Shown here: piece by piece, positions 16,184-25,234 of the stretch
How positions within the stretch are numbered: the stretch's first letter is position 1
Layout: the number at the start of each line of letters is the position of its first letter
Origin: Fidelibacterota bacterium
Lineage (GTDB): Bacteria; Fidelibacterota; Marinisomatia; Marinisomatales; UBA1611
Assembly: GCA_018692355.1 (NCBI GenBank)
Contig: JABHKE010000202.1
Coordinates: forward strand, 1 to 37,603
Reading direction: 5' to 3'
Length of the DNA stretch: 37,603 nucleotides
The notes under the pieces: model-generated
Told to the model about the DNA's origin: nothing
What the model saw: only the letters and a program-made list of their open reading frames with translations
Database searches by the model: none
Made by a program: the position numbers and the translations under genes

Positions 16184-16963
16184 CTAAATACTGTTTAATA
16201 CCTGGAACGTTTTATCCACCGCATCCACATCTCCTGCGATTAACCCCGGTTCTATTAATGTGTTTGCTTGATTGTATTTCCGTGGATTCCCTTTAAGATC
16301 AATTAATTTTCCCCCTGTTTCATTAATAATGCAATTCCCGGCACAAATATCCCATTCATTTTTTGGGCGAAGGGATGCAAAAATATCCGCATGACCTGCT
16401 GCCGTAAGTCCTAATTTATATGCTACTGAACCAATGGCACGCAATTCGCCAAAGACGCCATTGAAGGGCTCCCATAGTCCACGTCTTGTCTCGGAACGAC
16501 TATTTAATATGACCATTTCACCAATGTCCTCTTTTGTCATACATTGAATCGATTCGCAATTTAAATGGGCGCCTTCCCCTTTGGCAGCTGTGAACGTTTC
16601 TTTTGTGACCGGATTGTAAAGGACACCCACAATGGGTATTCCATTTTCAACCAATCCAACACTAACTACAAAATTGGGAACTCCTTCTATAAATTCCTTT
16701 GTTCCATCCAAGGGATCAACAACCCAAACACGATTTTTCGTGAGCCTTTCAGGTGAATCAACTGTTTCTTCCGAAAGCCAACCATATTCCGGGCGTGCAT
16801 CCTTTAAAACTTTTTTCAAATATGAGTCCGCCGCATGATCTGCCGTGGTGACTGGATTATGATACCCTTTATCTTTGATCTCATATTCTGCTTTGTAATA
16901 ATTAAGAATAAGTCCGCCCGCTTCAATGGCGGCATCTTTTGCTAGTAATAAGTCAGAATTCAT
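16184..16963 (-). CDS. cysQ: 3'(2'),5'-bisphosphate nucleotidase
   Basis: Inositol-monophosphatase superfamily enzyme that clears 3'-phosphoadenosine 5'-phosphate from sulfate assimilation and CoA-carrier turnover. Metal-site motifs: GWLSEET (catalytic glutamates), WVVDPLDGTKEFI (89-101, the DPLDGT signature) and EWDICAGNCIINETGG. FxEGVPNFVVSVGLVE after the DPLDGT motif is typical of CysQ rather than SuhB. The 259-residue length is normal. It is the first gene of a cysQ - O-methyltransferase - thyX run. Confidence 0.9.
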   Translation of the reverse strand: MNSDLLLAKDAAIEAGGLILNYYKAEYEIKDKGYHNPVTTADHAADSYLKKVLKDARPEYGWLSEETVDSPERLTKNRVWVVDPLDGTKEFIEGVPNFVVSVGLVENGIPIVGVLYNPVTKETFTAAKGEGAHLNCESIQCMTKEDIGEMVILNSRSETRRGLWEPFNGVFGELRAIGSVAYKLGLTAAGHADIFASLRPKNEWDICAGNCIINETGGKLIDLKGNPRKYNQANTLIEPGLIAGDVDAVDKTFQVLNSI

Positions 16964-17028
16964 AGTGCGAAATTTAGAAATGAAAGTATTTCAGAGTTAG
17001 AGTATTAATGTACCAAAGAAGAGATATT

Positions 17029-17436
17029 TTATTTTCCCATGTCCAGGATCATATCCCAATACTCTTTTGATACCGGCATAACGGACAAACGACCGAATTT
17101 CACCAAGTGAAATTCATCAAAACGTCCATCTTCTTTAATCTGTTTTAAGGGTACAGGATTTGCGATGGCATAATCCGGCGTTAAGTCAAATACCACAAGT
17201 TTTTCATTATCTGCATTGGGGTCAGGATACGAGTCCGATATAATGTTTGCAACACCAGTTACGCACCGTTCTTTCCCTGTATGATAAATAAATGCTTTAT
17301 CACCTTTTTTCACCTCACGAATGAACTTTAAAGCCCAGTTATTGGTGACACCATCCCAATAAGTTTGTCCATCATTTTCCAAGTCCTGATAACTATAGTC
17401 GTGGTCCGGTTCACATTTTAAAAGCCAATTATTCAT
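17029..17436 (-). CDS. EVE domain protein
   Basis: A 135-residue single-domain protein of the EVE family (PUA-like fold), which recognises modified bases in RNA or DNA. Family marks: WLLKCEPDHDYSYQDL at the N terminus, YWDGVTNNWALKFIREVKKGDKAFIYHTG and the C-terminal SVMPVSKEYWDMIL. The aromatic pocket residues near SYQDL and the W at NNWA are present. Its ATG overlaps the stop of the DUF2461 gene by 4 bases (ATGA), a frequent partnership in small housekeeping operons. Confidence 0.92.
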   Translation of the reverse strand: MNNWLLKCEPDHDYSYQDLENDGQTYWDGVTNNWALKFIREVKKGDKAFIYHTGKERCVTGVANIISDSYPDPNADNEKLVVFDLTPDYAIANPVPLKQIKEDGRFDEFHLVKFGRLSVMPVSKEYWDMILDMGK

Positions 17437-18071
17437 GAAATTGCCTCCGTTATAAATTGGTTCAAGGGAAGCATTTTCTCATAAATATCCCCGGCTTTGT
17501 TAATAAAATTTTCCGATGAAATTTCATCCGGATCAATTTGGACAGAAACAATATGGTCTTTATGTCGAAGCCATTGAATCTGGGGATGATCTTTTGGAAA
17601 ACCTCGGGGTGCTGTTTTTAATTGATCACCACTTAATCCATCAAATTCATTTAAAAATGTTTTATCAAGAACAATATTTTCAAATTTTTTTGGCCAGGCT
17701 ACGATATGATCCCGAATCATGCTAAGTATTTCCTTATCTGGATGCCAAATTCCTCCAGCGAGATAAACCTGCCGGGGAGAAATATGAATATAATACCCCG
17801 AACCGGCTTGTCTTCGCCCACCCTGCTTCAACGCTGCACCAAACCATGTTTTATATGGAGTTTTGTCCTTTGAAAAACGAATATCCCGATAGATACGAAA
17901 AAGACAATCCTTAGGTTCTACACCCATAATAGATTCATCAAATCCGATGATGGTATGAAGCAATATAGCCACTAGGTCTTCAAAATTCCCAATTGCGTCT
18001 TTGTAACGATCTTTATTGGCATGGTACCAGTCTCTGGTGTTGTTTTGATGAAGGTCTGTTAAAAATTGCAA
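17433..18071 (-). CDS. DUF2461 (TIGR02453) family protein
   Basis: A 212-residue cytosolic protein of unknown function, widespread in Bacteroidota and actinobacteria. Recognised by the N-terminal FLTDLHQNNTRDWYHANKDRY, RIYRDIRFSKDKTPYKTWFGA and GSGYYIHISPRQVYLAGGIWHP. There is no ATG at the expected position: the reading opens with TTG at 18071, just after an in-frame TAA, so a TTG (or rarer ATT) start is needed. It follows the TPMT-like gene by 13 bases and overlaps the EVE gene. Confidence 0.88.
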   Translation of the reverse strand: MQFLTDLHQNNTRDWYHANKDRYKDAIGNFEDLVAILLHTIIGFDESIMGVEPKDCLFRIYRDIRFSKDKTPYKTWFGAALKQGGRRQAGSGYYIHISPRQVYLAGGIWHPDKEILSMIRDHIVAWPKKFENIVLDKTFLNEFDGLSGDQLKTAPRGFPKDHPQIQWLRHKDHIVSVQIDPDEISSENFINKAGDIYEKMLPLNQFITEAIS

Positions 18072-18084
18072 ATGAATTTAGTTA

Positions 18085-18693
18085 TCATTGATTGGCACTC
18101 TTTTTAAAAATGATCAATTTTTCCCTTTTTTTTCTAGGCTCAACAGATTGTAACGGGAATTCTTCTTTTTCAATTTTCCAACCTGAATTAAATGTGGATT
18201 TAACTTCATCAATCGTTGTTCCCCAGGGTGGCCCACCCTCATCCTGACTTTTATCCAAAGGAAACCAAAGTCCAACGAGTTTCCCACCTGGTTTTAAAAT
18301 TGTTCTTACTATTATTTCATATTCTTTTCTGCGATTGGGATGGATAGCACAAAAACAGGTTTGCTCTATCACATAATCAAAAGTGTCAGGATATTTTCCT
18401 ACCAAAGAAAAAATATCATCTTGAACTGTGGTGATAGTTACCGATTTTTCAATTGCTAATTTATTTAATTCGGAAATTGGTGTTGGCGCAAAATCAACAG
18501 CTGTAACATCAAATCCTTTTTTGGCAAACATGATGGCATCATATCCTCTACCACAGCCAACAATACAAACTTTCCCTTTAATTAACTCATTTGAAATAGA
18601 ATTAAAAACAGGTGTAACACCTTTTAAATCCCAACCTGTATCATTTTCTAAATATATGTCCTCCCAAAACTGAGAGTGATCTACTTCATTCAT
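18085..18693 (-). CDS. TPMT-family SAM-dependent methyltransferase
   Basis: A 202-residue protein of the thiopurine S-methyltransferase family. FWEDIYLENDTGWDLKGVTPVF (8-29) is the family N terminus; motif I is VCIVGCGRGYDAIMFAKKG; YVIEQTCFCAIHPNRRKEYE and KPGGKLVGLWFPLD follow. Bacterial members methylate tellurite/selenite, thiols or halides; which applies here is unknown. Its first base coincides with the last base of the peptidase S51 gene, so they are probably co-translated. Confidence 0.88.
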   Translation of the reverse strand: MNEVDHSQFWEDIYLENDTGWDLKGVTPVFNSISNELIKGKVCIVGCGRGYDAIMFAKKGFDVTAVDFAPTPISELNKLAIEKSVTITTVQDDIFSLVGKYPDTFDYVIEQTCFCAIHPNRRKEYEIIVRTILKPGGKLVGLWFPLDKSQDEGGPPWGTTIDEVKSTFNSGWKIEKEEFPLQSVEPRKKREKLIIFKKSANQ

Positions 18694-19391
18694 TATATCA
18701 GGTACATTTCTTTTTTATCTTCGTTCACTACACCATTTTTAATCGAAACATAATGGACATAAGAATCAGAATAAAACTGAATCGATTTGTAATATTTCCC
18801 ATTTTTAAAATGGATGGCAGCGCCACCATCAATGGCCCAGCCCGGACCACATTTCCCCTGTTTTAACATTTTATGAACATCTGGCTTACGATCCTTTTCT
18901 TCCTGATAATGAGGACAGGCCATTTCCGGAAGGAAGCCAAGGCAATCCATCACATTGAGATTACTGGCCCAGGAATCAGTGATACCTTGCTCGAACCAAC
19001 AGATTGCACCAGCACTTACGCCACATAAAATTTTACCTTTGTTATAAGCTTTGAGCAAAAGTTTATCCAATTTCCATTCCTGCCAGACTGCTAACATACT
19101 TTTGGTATTTCCACCACCAACATAGATTACATCCGCTTTATTAATAATATTATCTAACCTAGGTGTCCTCTGGAAAAATGTAACATGACTTGGCTCACAA
19201 TTCATTTTTGTAAAACATTTATAAAACTTGATAATATAGTCTTGGTTTTCTGCACTGGCTGTTGGGAAAAATACTACATTGGGTTTTTCCTTTCCCGTAA
19301 GCTCTAAAATATATTTCTCAATTTTCCTATGATTCGGATTTCTGCCAAACCCACCACCGCCAATGGCAATGATATGTCCTTTTTCACTCAT
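18693..19391 (-). CDS. Peptidase S51 (dipeptidase E-like)
   Basis: Serine peptidase of the class I glutamine-amidotransferase-like fold that cleaves Asp-X dipeptides. Nucleophile serine in GVSAGAICWF (about 138-147), GGGNT motif (about 93-97), and the C-terminal WAIDGGAAIHF histidine. N-terminal IAIGGGGFGRNP is typical. The 232-residue length is as expected. It sits between FecR (3 bases upstream) and the TPMT-like gene (1-base overlap). Confidence 0.9.
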   Translation of the reverse strand: MSEKGHIIAIGGGGFGRNPNHRKIEKYILELTGKEKPNVVFFPTASAENQDYIIKFYKCFTKMNCEPSHVTFFQRTPRLDNIINKADVIYVGGGNTKSMLAVWQEWKLDKLLLKAYNKGKILCGVSAGAICWFEQGITDSWASNLNVMDCLGFLPEMACPHYQEEKDRKPDVHKMLKQGKCGPGWAIDGGAAIHFKNGKYYKSIQFYSDSYVHYVSIKNGVVNEDKKEMYLI

Positions 19392-19394
19392 GGA

Positions 19395-20012
19395 TTACTT
19401 TGGCTCCTTAAAATATTGTGTGAATTCATCTGTTGTTTCAAAGATGAGAAATTCTCCATTCGATGTTGAGATTACAGTCTTTCCTTCTTCTACCATTATA
19501 GTTTTTCCTGATTTTGTATTTCGTACATCCAATTTCCCAGTTAATACGGAAAAAACGCAATCTGAAACACCTTGATAATGTGGACCATGGTCATTCATGG
19601 TTCGGTGTCCTGCTAAAAAGGTTGTTCCTTTCACCACAGCAACACTTGAAGGTGTGTTAACAACAAATTCCCTATTTCTTGTTTTTCTTAATTCAGCGCT
19701 CACCCGTCCTCCAAAAATATTGATCTCCGTTTTGATAGAATCCTTTTTAGAAGAGCCGAATATTTTAATTACTGAATTTCCATACAAACTTATTACACTT
19801 TTATCTTGAATATTTAGAAAAGAAAGGAAGGCATTCTTGTCCGTAGATATTTTATCACCATTATAAATTGATTCACCTTTTCGAATTTTTCCTGAACGAA
19901 TTTTTCCTGATCGGTACACTTCACCTGTAGCATTCGTGCAAATACCAATTTGCTCTGGTTCCGGTAAACTCATTAAAGTTGATAGGGTAAAAAGTACTAA
20001 TATATGTTTCAT
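19395..20012 (-). CDS. FecR domain protein, exported
   Basis: A 205-residue protein with an N-terminal signal sequence (MKHILVLFTLSTLMS) and a FecR domain, a beta-jelly-roll-like fold used as periplasmic sensor or structural domain: GDKISTDKNAFLSFLNIQDKSVISLYGNSVIKI, GGRVSAELRK, FVVNTPSSVAVVKGTTF. There is no membrane helix for contact with an anti-sigma factor and no sigma gene beside it, so classical Fe-type signalling is unlikely. A small 15-bp tandem duplication near codon 35 gives the peptide repeat SGKIR SGKIR. Confidence 0.85.
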   Translation of the reverse strand: MKHILVLFTLSTLMSLPEPEQIGICTNATGEVYRSGKIRSGKIRKGESIYNGDKISTDKNAFLSFLNIQDKSVISLYGNSVIKIFGSSKKDSIKTEINIFGGRVSAELRKTRNREFVVNTPSSVAVVKGTTFLAGHRTMNDHGPHYQGVSDCVFSVLTGKLDVRNTKSGKTIMVEEGKTVISTSNGEFLIFETTDEFTQYFKEPK

Positions 20013-20298
20013 GGTGCGTTAAACTTAATACAAAGTAATGGTTTATATTCTTGGATAGAATAGGAGAAATCCTGTATTTTCGCCCAAGTCGGGACACGAA
20101 GGATTCCAAATTTTAATCATTTTTTTCTGACGCAATTGACACGATTTTTATCACCCTTTTCAGGGCCAAAATTTTCCTTCCTTCTTAAGTCCCAATAAAA
20201 GAAAAAATAACAGACGACCTCGTCGGTAGATTCAAGGAAACGCCTTGAGTTAATTTTGCTATAAACAGACGGGAGTCGTGTAACATATAGGTACAAAT
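20013..20298. promoter_or_regulatory. Divergent intergenic region and RNase G leader
   Basis: 286 bases between the divergent FecR and RNase G genes. A TTGACA box is present at about 20138-20143 but no good -10 box follows at 17 bases. The 3' part (20207-20285) can form small stems, such as CAAGG/CCTTG (20233-20247) and CGAC/GTCG near 20213-20224. The sequence ACAGACG occurs on both sides of this. A structured 5' leader is what one would expect if RNase G/E controls its own message, as E. coli RNase E does; this is inference. Confidence 0.3.
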
Positions 20299-21840
20299 AT
20301 GAAGAAGGAAATCTTTATAAATGAGAGTATGGGTGAAACCCGTATTGCGATTCAGGAAGATAGCCAATTGGTTGAAGTTTATATTGAAAAACAGGATAAA
20401 CATCGGATGGTTGGCAATGTTTACAAAGGCAAAGTTGAAAATGTTCTTCCCGGGATGCAGGCCGCATTTGTGGATATAGGCAATGACCTGAATGCATTCC
20501 TCCCCTTTTCCGAAATTGGGAATAATGAATATATCATTGAAGATAGCGGCAATAAGCACAGCCGAAATAATAATCGTAGACATGATAATATTGAAGTTGA
20601 CCTAAAAAAGGGTCAGGAAATTTATGTACAGGTCATTAAGGAGCCCTTTGCAGGAAAAGGTCCCCGTGTGACTACAGAGGTAGCATTACCAGGTCGATTA
20701 CTAGTGCTTGTTCCAAATGAAAATTATATTGGGATTTCTAAAAAAATCTGGGACAAATATGAACGTCGACGACTGAAAAAAGTTGCCCAACAACTGCGTG
20801 AAAGTAATACAGGTGTAATCATTCGTACTGTTGCTGAAGGGAAATCTGAAGAACTCATAGAGAATGATTTCAACCAATTGATGGAAAATTGGGACAAAAT
20901 GGAAAAAATTTCAGCTAGAGAGAAAGCTCCAGTAATTGTCTACGAAGATTTAGAAACAGCATCAAGCGTGGTTAGGGATCTATTAACACCGGATGTTGAA
21001 AAAATTATCATTGATTCCAAGCGTCTTTACAAAAAAACACAAAAGTACCTTGAAGATATATCCCCAAGTCTACTGGAACGATTAGAACTTTATAAACTTA
21101 AGTCTCCTCTTTTTGAAAGTTTTGGTATTGAGTCCGAAATTGAAAAACTGATGCGACCAAAAGCCTGGCTAAAAAGTGGTGCATACCTGATCATTGAAAA
21201 AACAGAAGCCATGGTTGTGGTTGATGTAAACAGTGGTCGATTTGTTGGGAAAAAACTCCATGAAGAGAATTCACTTAAAATTAATCTTGAAGCGGCAAGA
21301 GAAGTTGCACGACAACTCAGACTCCGTGACTTATCCGGGTTGATCGTAATTGACTTTATCGACATGAGATATGAAGAAAATCGAAAAAAAGTATATCACG
21401 AAATAAGGAAAGAACTCAAGAAAGATCGAGCTAAAGTGGCAGTGGCACCCATCACGGAATTTGGGCTTTTAGAAATGACGAGACAGCGGATTCGATTAAG
21501 TTTATTGGATTCTATGAGTGAAGAATGTCCAGCCTGTCATGGCTCAGGACGGATTATTTCCAGAGAAACGCTGGTGACACGGATTGATCATTGGTTACGG
21601 CGCTACAAGAGTAAGCATCGTTCTTTAATGCTCCGACTACAACTTCATCCGGAAAATGCTCAATATTTGGGGGGTGAAAAGAAACATATTCTTCGCGGCC
21701 TTATGTGGCAAAATTTTGTCCATTTAAAAATCGAAGAGAATGTAGAACTCCTACAAGATGAGTTTCGGTTTTTTCGCACTAAAGATAATACTGATGTTAC
21801 CAATGAAATGAATCTTGAAAAGGTGAAATCGGCCTCGTAA
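20299..21840 (+). CDS. rng: Ribonuclease G/E family endoribonuclease
   Basis: 5'-end-dependent, single-strand-specific endoribonuclease for rRNA maturation and mRNA decay. The 513-residue protein has an S1 RNA-binding domain (about 35-125: GNVYKGKVENVLPGMQAAFVDIG), the RNase H-like fold, and DNase I-like catalytic metal aspartates in MVVVDVNSGRFVG and LIVIDFIDMRYEENR. The zinc-link CPACHGSGRI (two cysteines) joins dimers. It lacks the long scaffold tail of E. coli RNase E, so RNase G is the better name. The stop is 26 bases before the L21 start, and rng-rplU-rpmA is a common order. Confidence 0.95.
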   Translation: MKKEIFINESMGETRIAIQEDSQLVEVYIEKQDKHRMVGNVYKGKVENVLPGMQAAFVDIGNDLNAFLPFSEIGNNEYIIEDSGNKHSRNNNRRHDNIEVDLKKGQEIYVQVIKEPFAGKGPRVTTEVALPGRLLVLVPNENYIGISKKIWDKYERRRLKKVAQQLRESNTGVIIRTVAEGKSEELIENDFNQLMENWDKMEKISAREKAPVIVYEDLETASSVVRDLLTPDVEKIIIDSKRLYKKTQKYLEDISPSLLERLELYKLKSPLFESFGIESEIEKLMRPKAWLKSGAYLIIEKTEAMVVVDVNSGRFVGKKLHEENSLKINLEAAREVARQLRLRDLSGLIVIDFIDMRYEENRKKVYHEIRKELKKDRAKVAVAPITEFGLLEMTRQRIRLSLLDSMSEECPACHGSGRIISRETLVTRIDHWLRRYKSKHRSLMLRLQLHPENAQYLGGEKKHILRGLMWQNFVHLKIEENVELLQDEFRFFRTKDNTDVTNEMNLEKVKSAS

Positions 21841-21866
21841 CTTTGCCGGCTTTTTGGAGACGTAAA

Positions 21867-22250
21867 ATGTACGCTATCGTAAATATATCAGGAAAACAAT
21901 TCAAGGCTACTGAAGGTGCCCGAGTACGTGTCCCGCTACAAACCGGGGATGCCGGGGCCAAAGTAACCTTTGACAATGTATTGCTCCTTCATGACGGATC
22001 GAGCACTCAAATCGGAACACCCACAGTGACAGGCGCAACGGTAACTGCTACCGTAGTTGAACATGGACGAGAAAAAAAGATTCTTATCTATAAGAAAAAA
22101 CGACGTAAAGGGTATCAACGCAAAAACGGACACAGACAGTGGTTTACCGAAGTAGAGATTCAAAAAATACAAGCAACTGCTACCAAGACAAAGAAACCTG
22201 CAAAAAAAGCAGAACCCAAAGTCAAAGAAACAGTAAAAGAAGAGGAATAA
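21867..22250 (+). CDS. rplU: Ribosomal protein bL21
   Basis: 127-residue 50S subunit protein that binds 23S rRNA near the solvent side. MYAIVNISGKQFKATEG and KKKRRKGYQRKNGHRQWFTEVEI are diagnostic. ATG at 21867 is chosen with GGAGA just upstream; an in-frame start at 21843 would add seven unlikely residues. A lysine/alanine/glutamate-rich tail of about 25 residues extends beyond the usual ~103-residue core. It is directly followed by rpmA. Confidence 0.97.
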   Translation: MYAIVNISGKQFKATEGARVRVPLQTGDAGAKVTFDNVLLLHDGSSTQIGTPTVTGATVTATVVEHGREKKILIYKKKRRKGYQRKNGHRQWFTEVEIQKIQATATKTKKPAKKAEPKVKETVKEEE

Positions 22251-22253
22251 CTC

Positions 22254-22511
22254 ATGGCACATAAGAAAGGACAAGGTAGTATCCGAAATGGTCGCGATTC
22301 AAACCCGAATTATCTCGGTCTTAAAGTAGCTGATGGGCAATCTATCTTAGCGGGAACAATAATACTGAAGCAACGTGGAACTAAAATTCACCCTGGAATG
22401 AATGTTCAGCGTGCAAATGATGACTCCCTATTCGCAACTGCGGACGGAATTGTTCAATTTGGTCGAAAAGGCCGAACTCGAAAAATTGTAACAATCGTTA
22501 CAGAAAATTAA
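22254..22511 (+). CDS. rpmA: Ribosomal protein bL27
   Basis: 85-residue 50S protein whose N terminus reaches the peptidyl-transferase centre. [24 protein letters not shown] is the standard bacterial N terminus without the cleavable extension found in Firmicutes. It starts 3 bases after rplU and ends with the operon terminator at 22520. Confidence 0.98.
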   Translation: MAHKKGQGSIRNGRDSNPNYLGLKVADGQSILAGTIILKQRGTKIHPGMNVQRANDDSLFATADGIVQFGRKGRTRKIVTIVTEN

Positions 22512-22519
22512 TTTCTAAA

Positions 22520-22543
22520 CCCTCCGACATCGGGGGGTTTTTT
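22520..22543 (+). terminator. Rho-independent terminator after rpmA
   Basis: CCCTCCGA (22520-22527) and TCGGGGGG (22530-22537) form an 8-bp stem with one T-G wobble, followed by six T. It ends 24 bases before the malate dehydrogenase gene. Confidence 0.9.
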
Positions 22544-22552
22544 GTTTCATGA

Positions 22553-23503
<951 letters not shown>

Positions 23504-23513
23504 TTCTTTTTCA

Positions 23514-23533
23514 AACTTGGAGAACTCCAAGTT
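23514..23533. other. Perfect 8-bp hairpin after mdh
   Basis: AACTTGGA and TCCAAGTT with a GAAC loop, 10 bases after the mdh stop. There is no T-tract; it may protect the 3' end of the transcript or pause polymerase before the terminator 25 bases further on. Confidence 0.6.
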
Positions 23534-23556
23534 CTTCAAGGCTAATTTTCACATTA

Positions 23557-23598
23557 AAAGCCTCGCCTTCGGACAAGTTCAAGAGACGAGGCTTTTTT
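23557..23598 (+). terminator. Rho-independent terminator after mdh
   Basis: AAGCCTCG and CGAGGCTT close an 8-bp stem with a long inner loop, followed by TTTTTT. It separates mdh from the sigma-factor operon. Confidence 0.85.
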
Positions 23599-23670
23599 AT
23601 TTGTGATCCCAGTGCACTTTGTGTTTAATTATTCTTCACTAGTCTTTATTTTTAAAAAATAAATTCCATG

Positions 23671-23700
23671 ACAACCTTTTTTAAATTTAACATGTCATAC
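23671..23700 (+). promoter_or_regulatory. Possible autoregulated ECF promoter
   Basis: ACAACC (23671-23676) and GTCATAC (23694-23700) have an AAC/GTC spacing close to that of ECF-sigma promoters. The same bases lie in an inverted repeat ATGACA ... TGTCAT. It lies just before the TTG start of the sigma gene (23722). Only a proposal by resemblance. Confidence 0.35.
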
Positions 23701-23721
23701 TCATTGTAACGCGGCACACGT

Positions 23722-24276
23722 TTGGAAAATAATATTACAACTTTAATCCTTGAAGCAAAGAGTGGGAATACAGTAGCGTTCCATAAACTGGTTTCATATC
23801 ACGATGAGAGAATCATGACATTAGCCCTACAACTTACACGAGATAAACAAGATGCTGAAGATCTCTACCAGGAAGTTTTCATGAAGGCCTATAAAGCCAT
23901 CGGATCTTTTCGCCTTGAAAGTGAATTCTTCACCTGGCTCTATCGTATTACGGTAAATTCTTTTTACGATCTACAACGGAAGGCATCCCGAATTCAAAAA
24001 CAGGAATCATTGGCCCCTGAAAAAGATTCAACTCATGATATTGCGGACGATTCAATTCCATCGGCGGAAAAAGAAGAAATCCAACATGCCGTTACAAATG
24101 CATTAAACCAATTACCAACCCAACAAAAAACTGCTTTTGTTATGAAACACTACGAAGGGCTGAAAATCAGGGAAATTGCCACTATTATGAATCTCTCTGA
24201 CGGCACGGTGAAACGGTATTTATTCCGTGCCATTGAAAAACTTCGTCCCATGCTAAAGGAGTATCGCTATGCCTAA
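23722..24276 (+). CDS. ECF-family RNA polymerase sigma factor
   Basis: A 184-residue sigma-70 family factor. Region 2 (about 24-88): DKQDAEDLYQEVFMKAYKAIGSFRLESEFFTWLYRITVNSFYD. Region 4 (about 118-178): LNQLPTQQKTAFVMKHYEGLKIREIATIMNLSDGTVKRYLFRAIEKL. It starts with TTG, and no ATG in front of region 2 is available; no good Shine-Dalgarno sequence is seen. Its 3' end overlaps the anti-sigma gene by 8 bases. In context it should turn on this envelope operon. Confidence 0.93.
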   Translation: MENNITTLILEAKSGNTVAFHKLVSYHDERIMTLALQLTRDKQDAEDLYQEVFMKAYKAIGSFRLESEFFTWLYRITVNSFYDLQRKASRIQKQESLAPEKDSTHDIADDSIPSAEKEEIQHAVTNALNQLPTQQKTAFVMKHYEGLKIREIATIMNLSDGTVKRYLFRAIEKLRPMLKEYRYA

Positions 24277-25234
24277 ATCCTTATCTGATAATCAAAAAAA
24301 CCTCGCCAGCCTTTACGTTTTAGATGCGTTCACAGAAGCGGAGCAAATTACATTCGAGAATGAACTGGCACAAAACGAAGATCTGCAATCCTATGTTCGC
24401 AGTCTTGAATCCACTTTGAATGTGACATCTTCTGCAAAGATGGCCACTCCAGATGAAATTGAACTCCAATCCCAGCGGAATTTGCTCCGGACGAATATTG
24501 ATGCCATGGCATCTGAAGAAGTAAAAATAGCTCCGGGAATCTGGGAATATCTCAAAGCATGGATTCAAACACCAACGCCAGCTTGGGTGAATTTGGCATC
24601 GGTAGCCGCAGCTTTTGCACTGGGACTATATATGATGAAACCTATTCCACAACAAACACCGGAAAAACCAGAAATAGACATTAAAGAATTATTGAGATCA
24701 GGACAATTGGGCCAAATCAAATTTGCAGATAACGGTCATAGGGATGGCCAAATTCGACTTGCTGTGGAATCAAGGCAGGACCTGGAACTATCCGGGTCGG
24801 CGAATGATGAATTGATCACGAATTTACTTTTCTATCTCTTGCTCCACGACCAAAATCCCGGGAAACGGCTGAAGGCAGTCAAACTGCTTCAGAACTCTCA
24901 ACCTGCCCAGGAAACTAAAATGGTATTGGTTTCCGCGCTGTTGACCGACTCTAATCCTGGTATTCGTCTTAAATCAATTCGACTCCTTTCCACCTATGAA
25001 CCGGAAAAAGTCATTCAGGATGCATGCATGAAAGTCTTGCTGGAAGATGAAAATGAAGCTATTCGCCTTTCAGCCATGGATATTATAGAAATGGTGCCGA
25101 ATTCATCAATGATTCCTGCTCTCCAGGTTGTGAGTGTATTGGATGAAAATGACTTTATCCGGGACCGTGCACAAGAATTATTGAGAGCATTTTCTTTGGA
25201 TGAAACTGATTCCCGGGTGGAGGCAAAATCATGA
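24269..25234 (+). CDS. Anti-sigma factor fused to periplasmic HEAT repeats
   Basis: A 321-residue single-pass membrane protein. The cytosolic N terminus (LASLYVLDAFTEAEQITFENELAQN) has the RskA-like anti-sigma layout without the HxxxCxxC zinc motif. One membrane helix lies at about 109-128 (VNLASVAAAFALGLYMM). The outside part carries four HEAT-like repeats at about 185-310 (for example NPGKRLKAVKLLQ, NPGIRLKSIRLL, NEAIRLSAMDII, DFIRDRAQELL). HEAT repeats would serve as a protein-sensing or docking module. It overlaps the sigma gene (8 bases) and the DUF4097 gene (4 bases), so the four genes are translationally linked. Confidence 0.85.
   Translation: MPKSLSDNQKNLASLYVLDAFTEAEQITFENELAQNEDLQSYVRSLESTLNVTSSAKMATPDEIELQSQRNLLRTNIDAMASEEVKIAPGIWEYLKAWIQTPTPAWVNLASVAAAFALGLYMMKPIPQQTPEKPEIDIKELLRSGQLGQIKFADNGHRDGQIRLAVESRQDLELSGSANDELITNLLFYLLLHDQNPGKRLKAVKLLQNSQPAQETKMVLVSALLTDSNPGIRLKSIRLLSTYEPEKVIQDACMKVLLEDENEAIRLSAMDIIEMVPNSSMIPALQVVSVLDENDFIRDRAQELLRAFSLDETDSRVEAKS

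Noticed and set aside
20299-20583. 132-codon minus-strand frame opposite the RNase G start
   Set aside because: It lies over the S1 domain of RNase G and its leader and has no family match.
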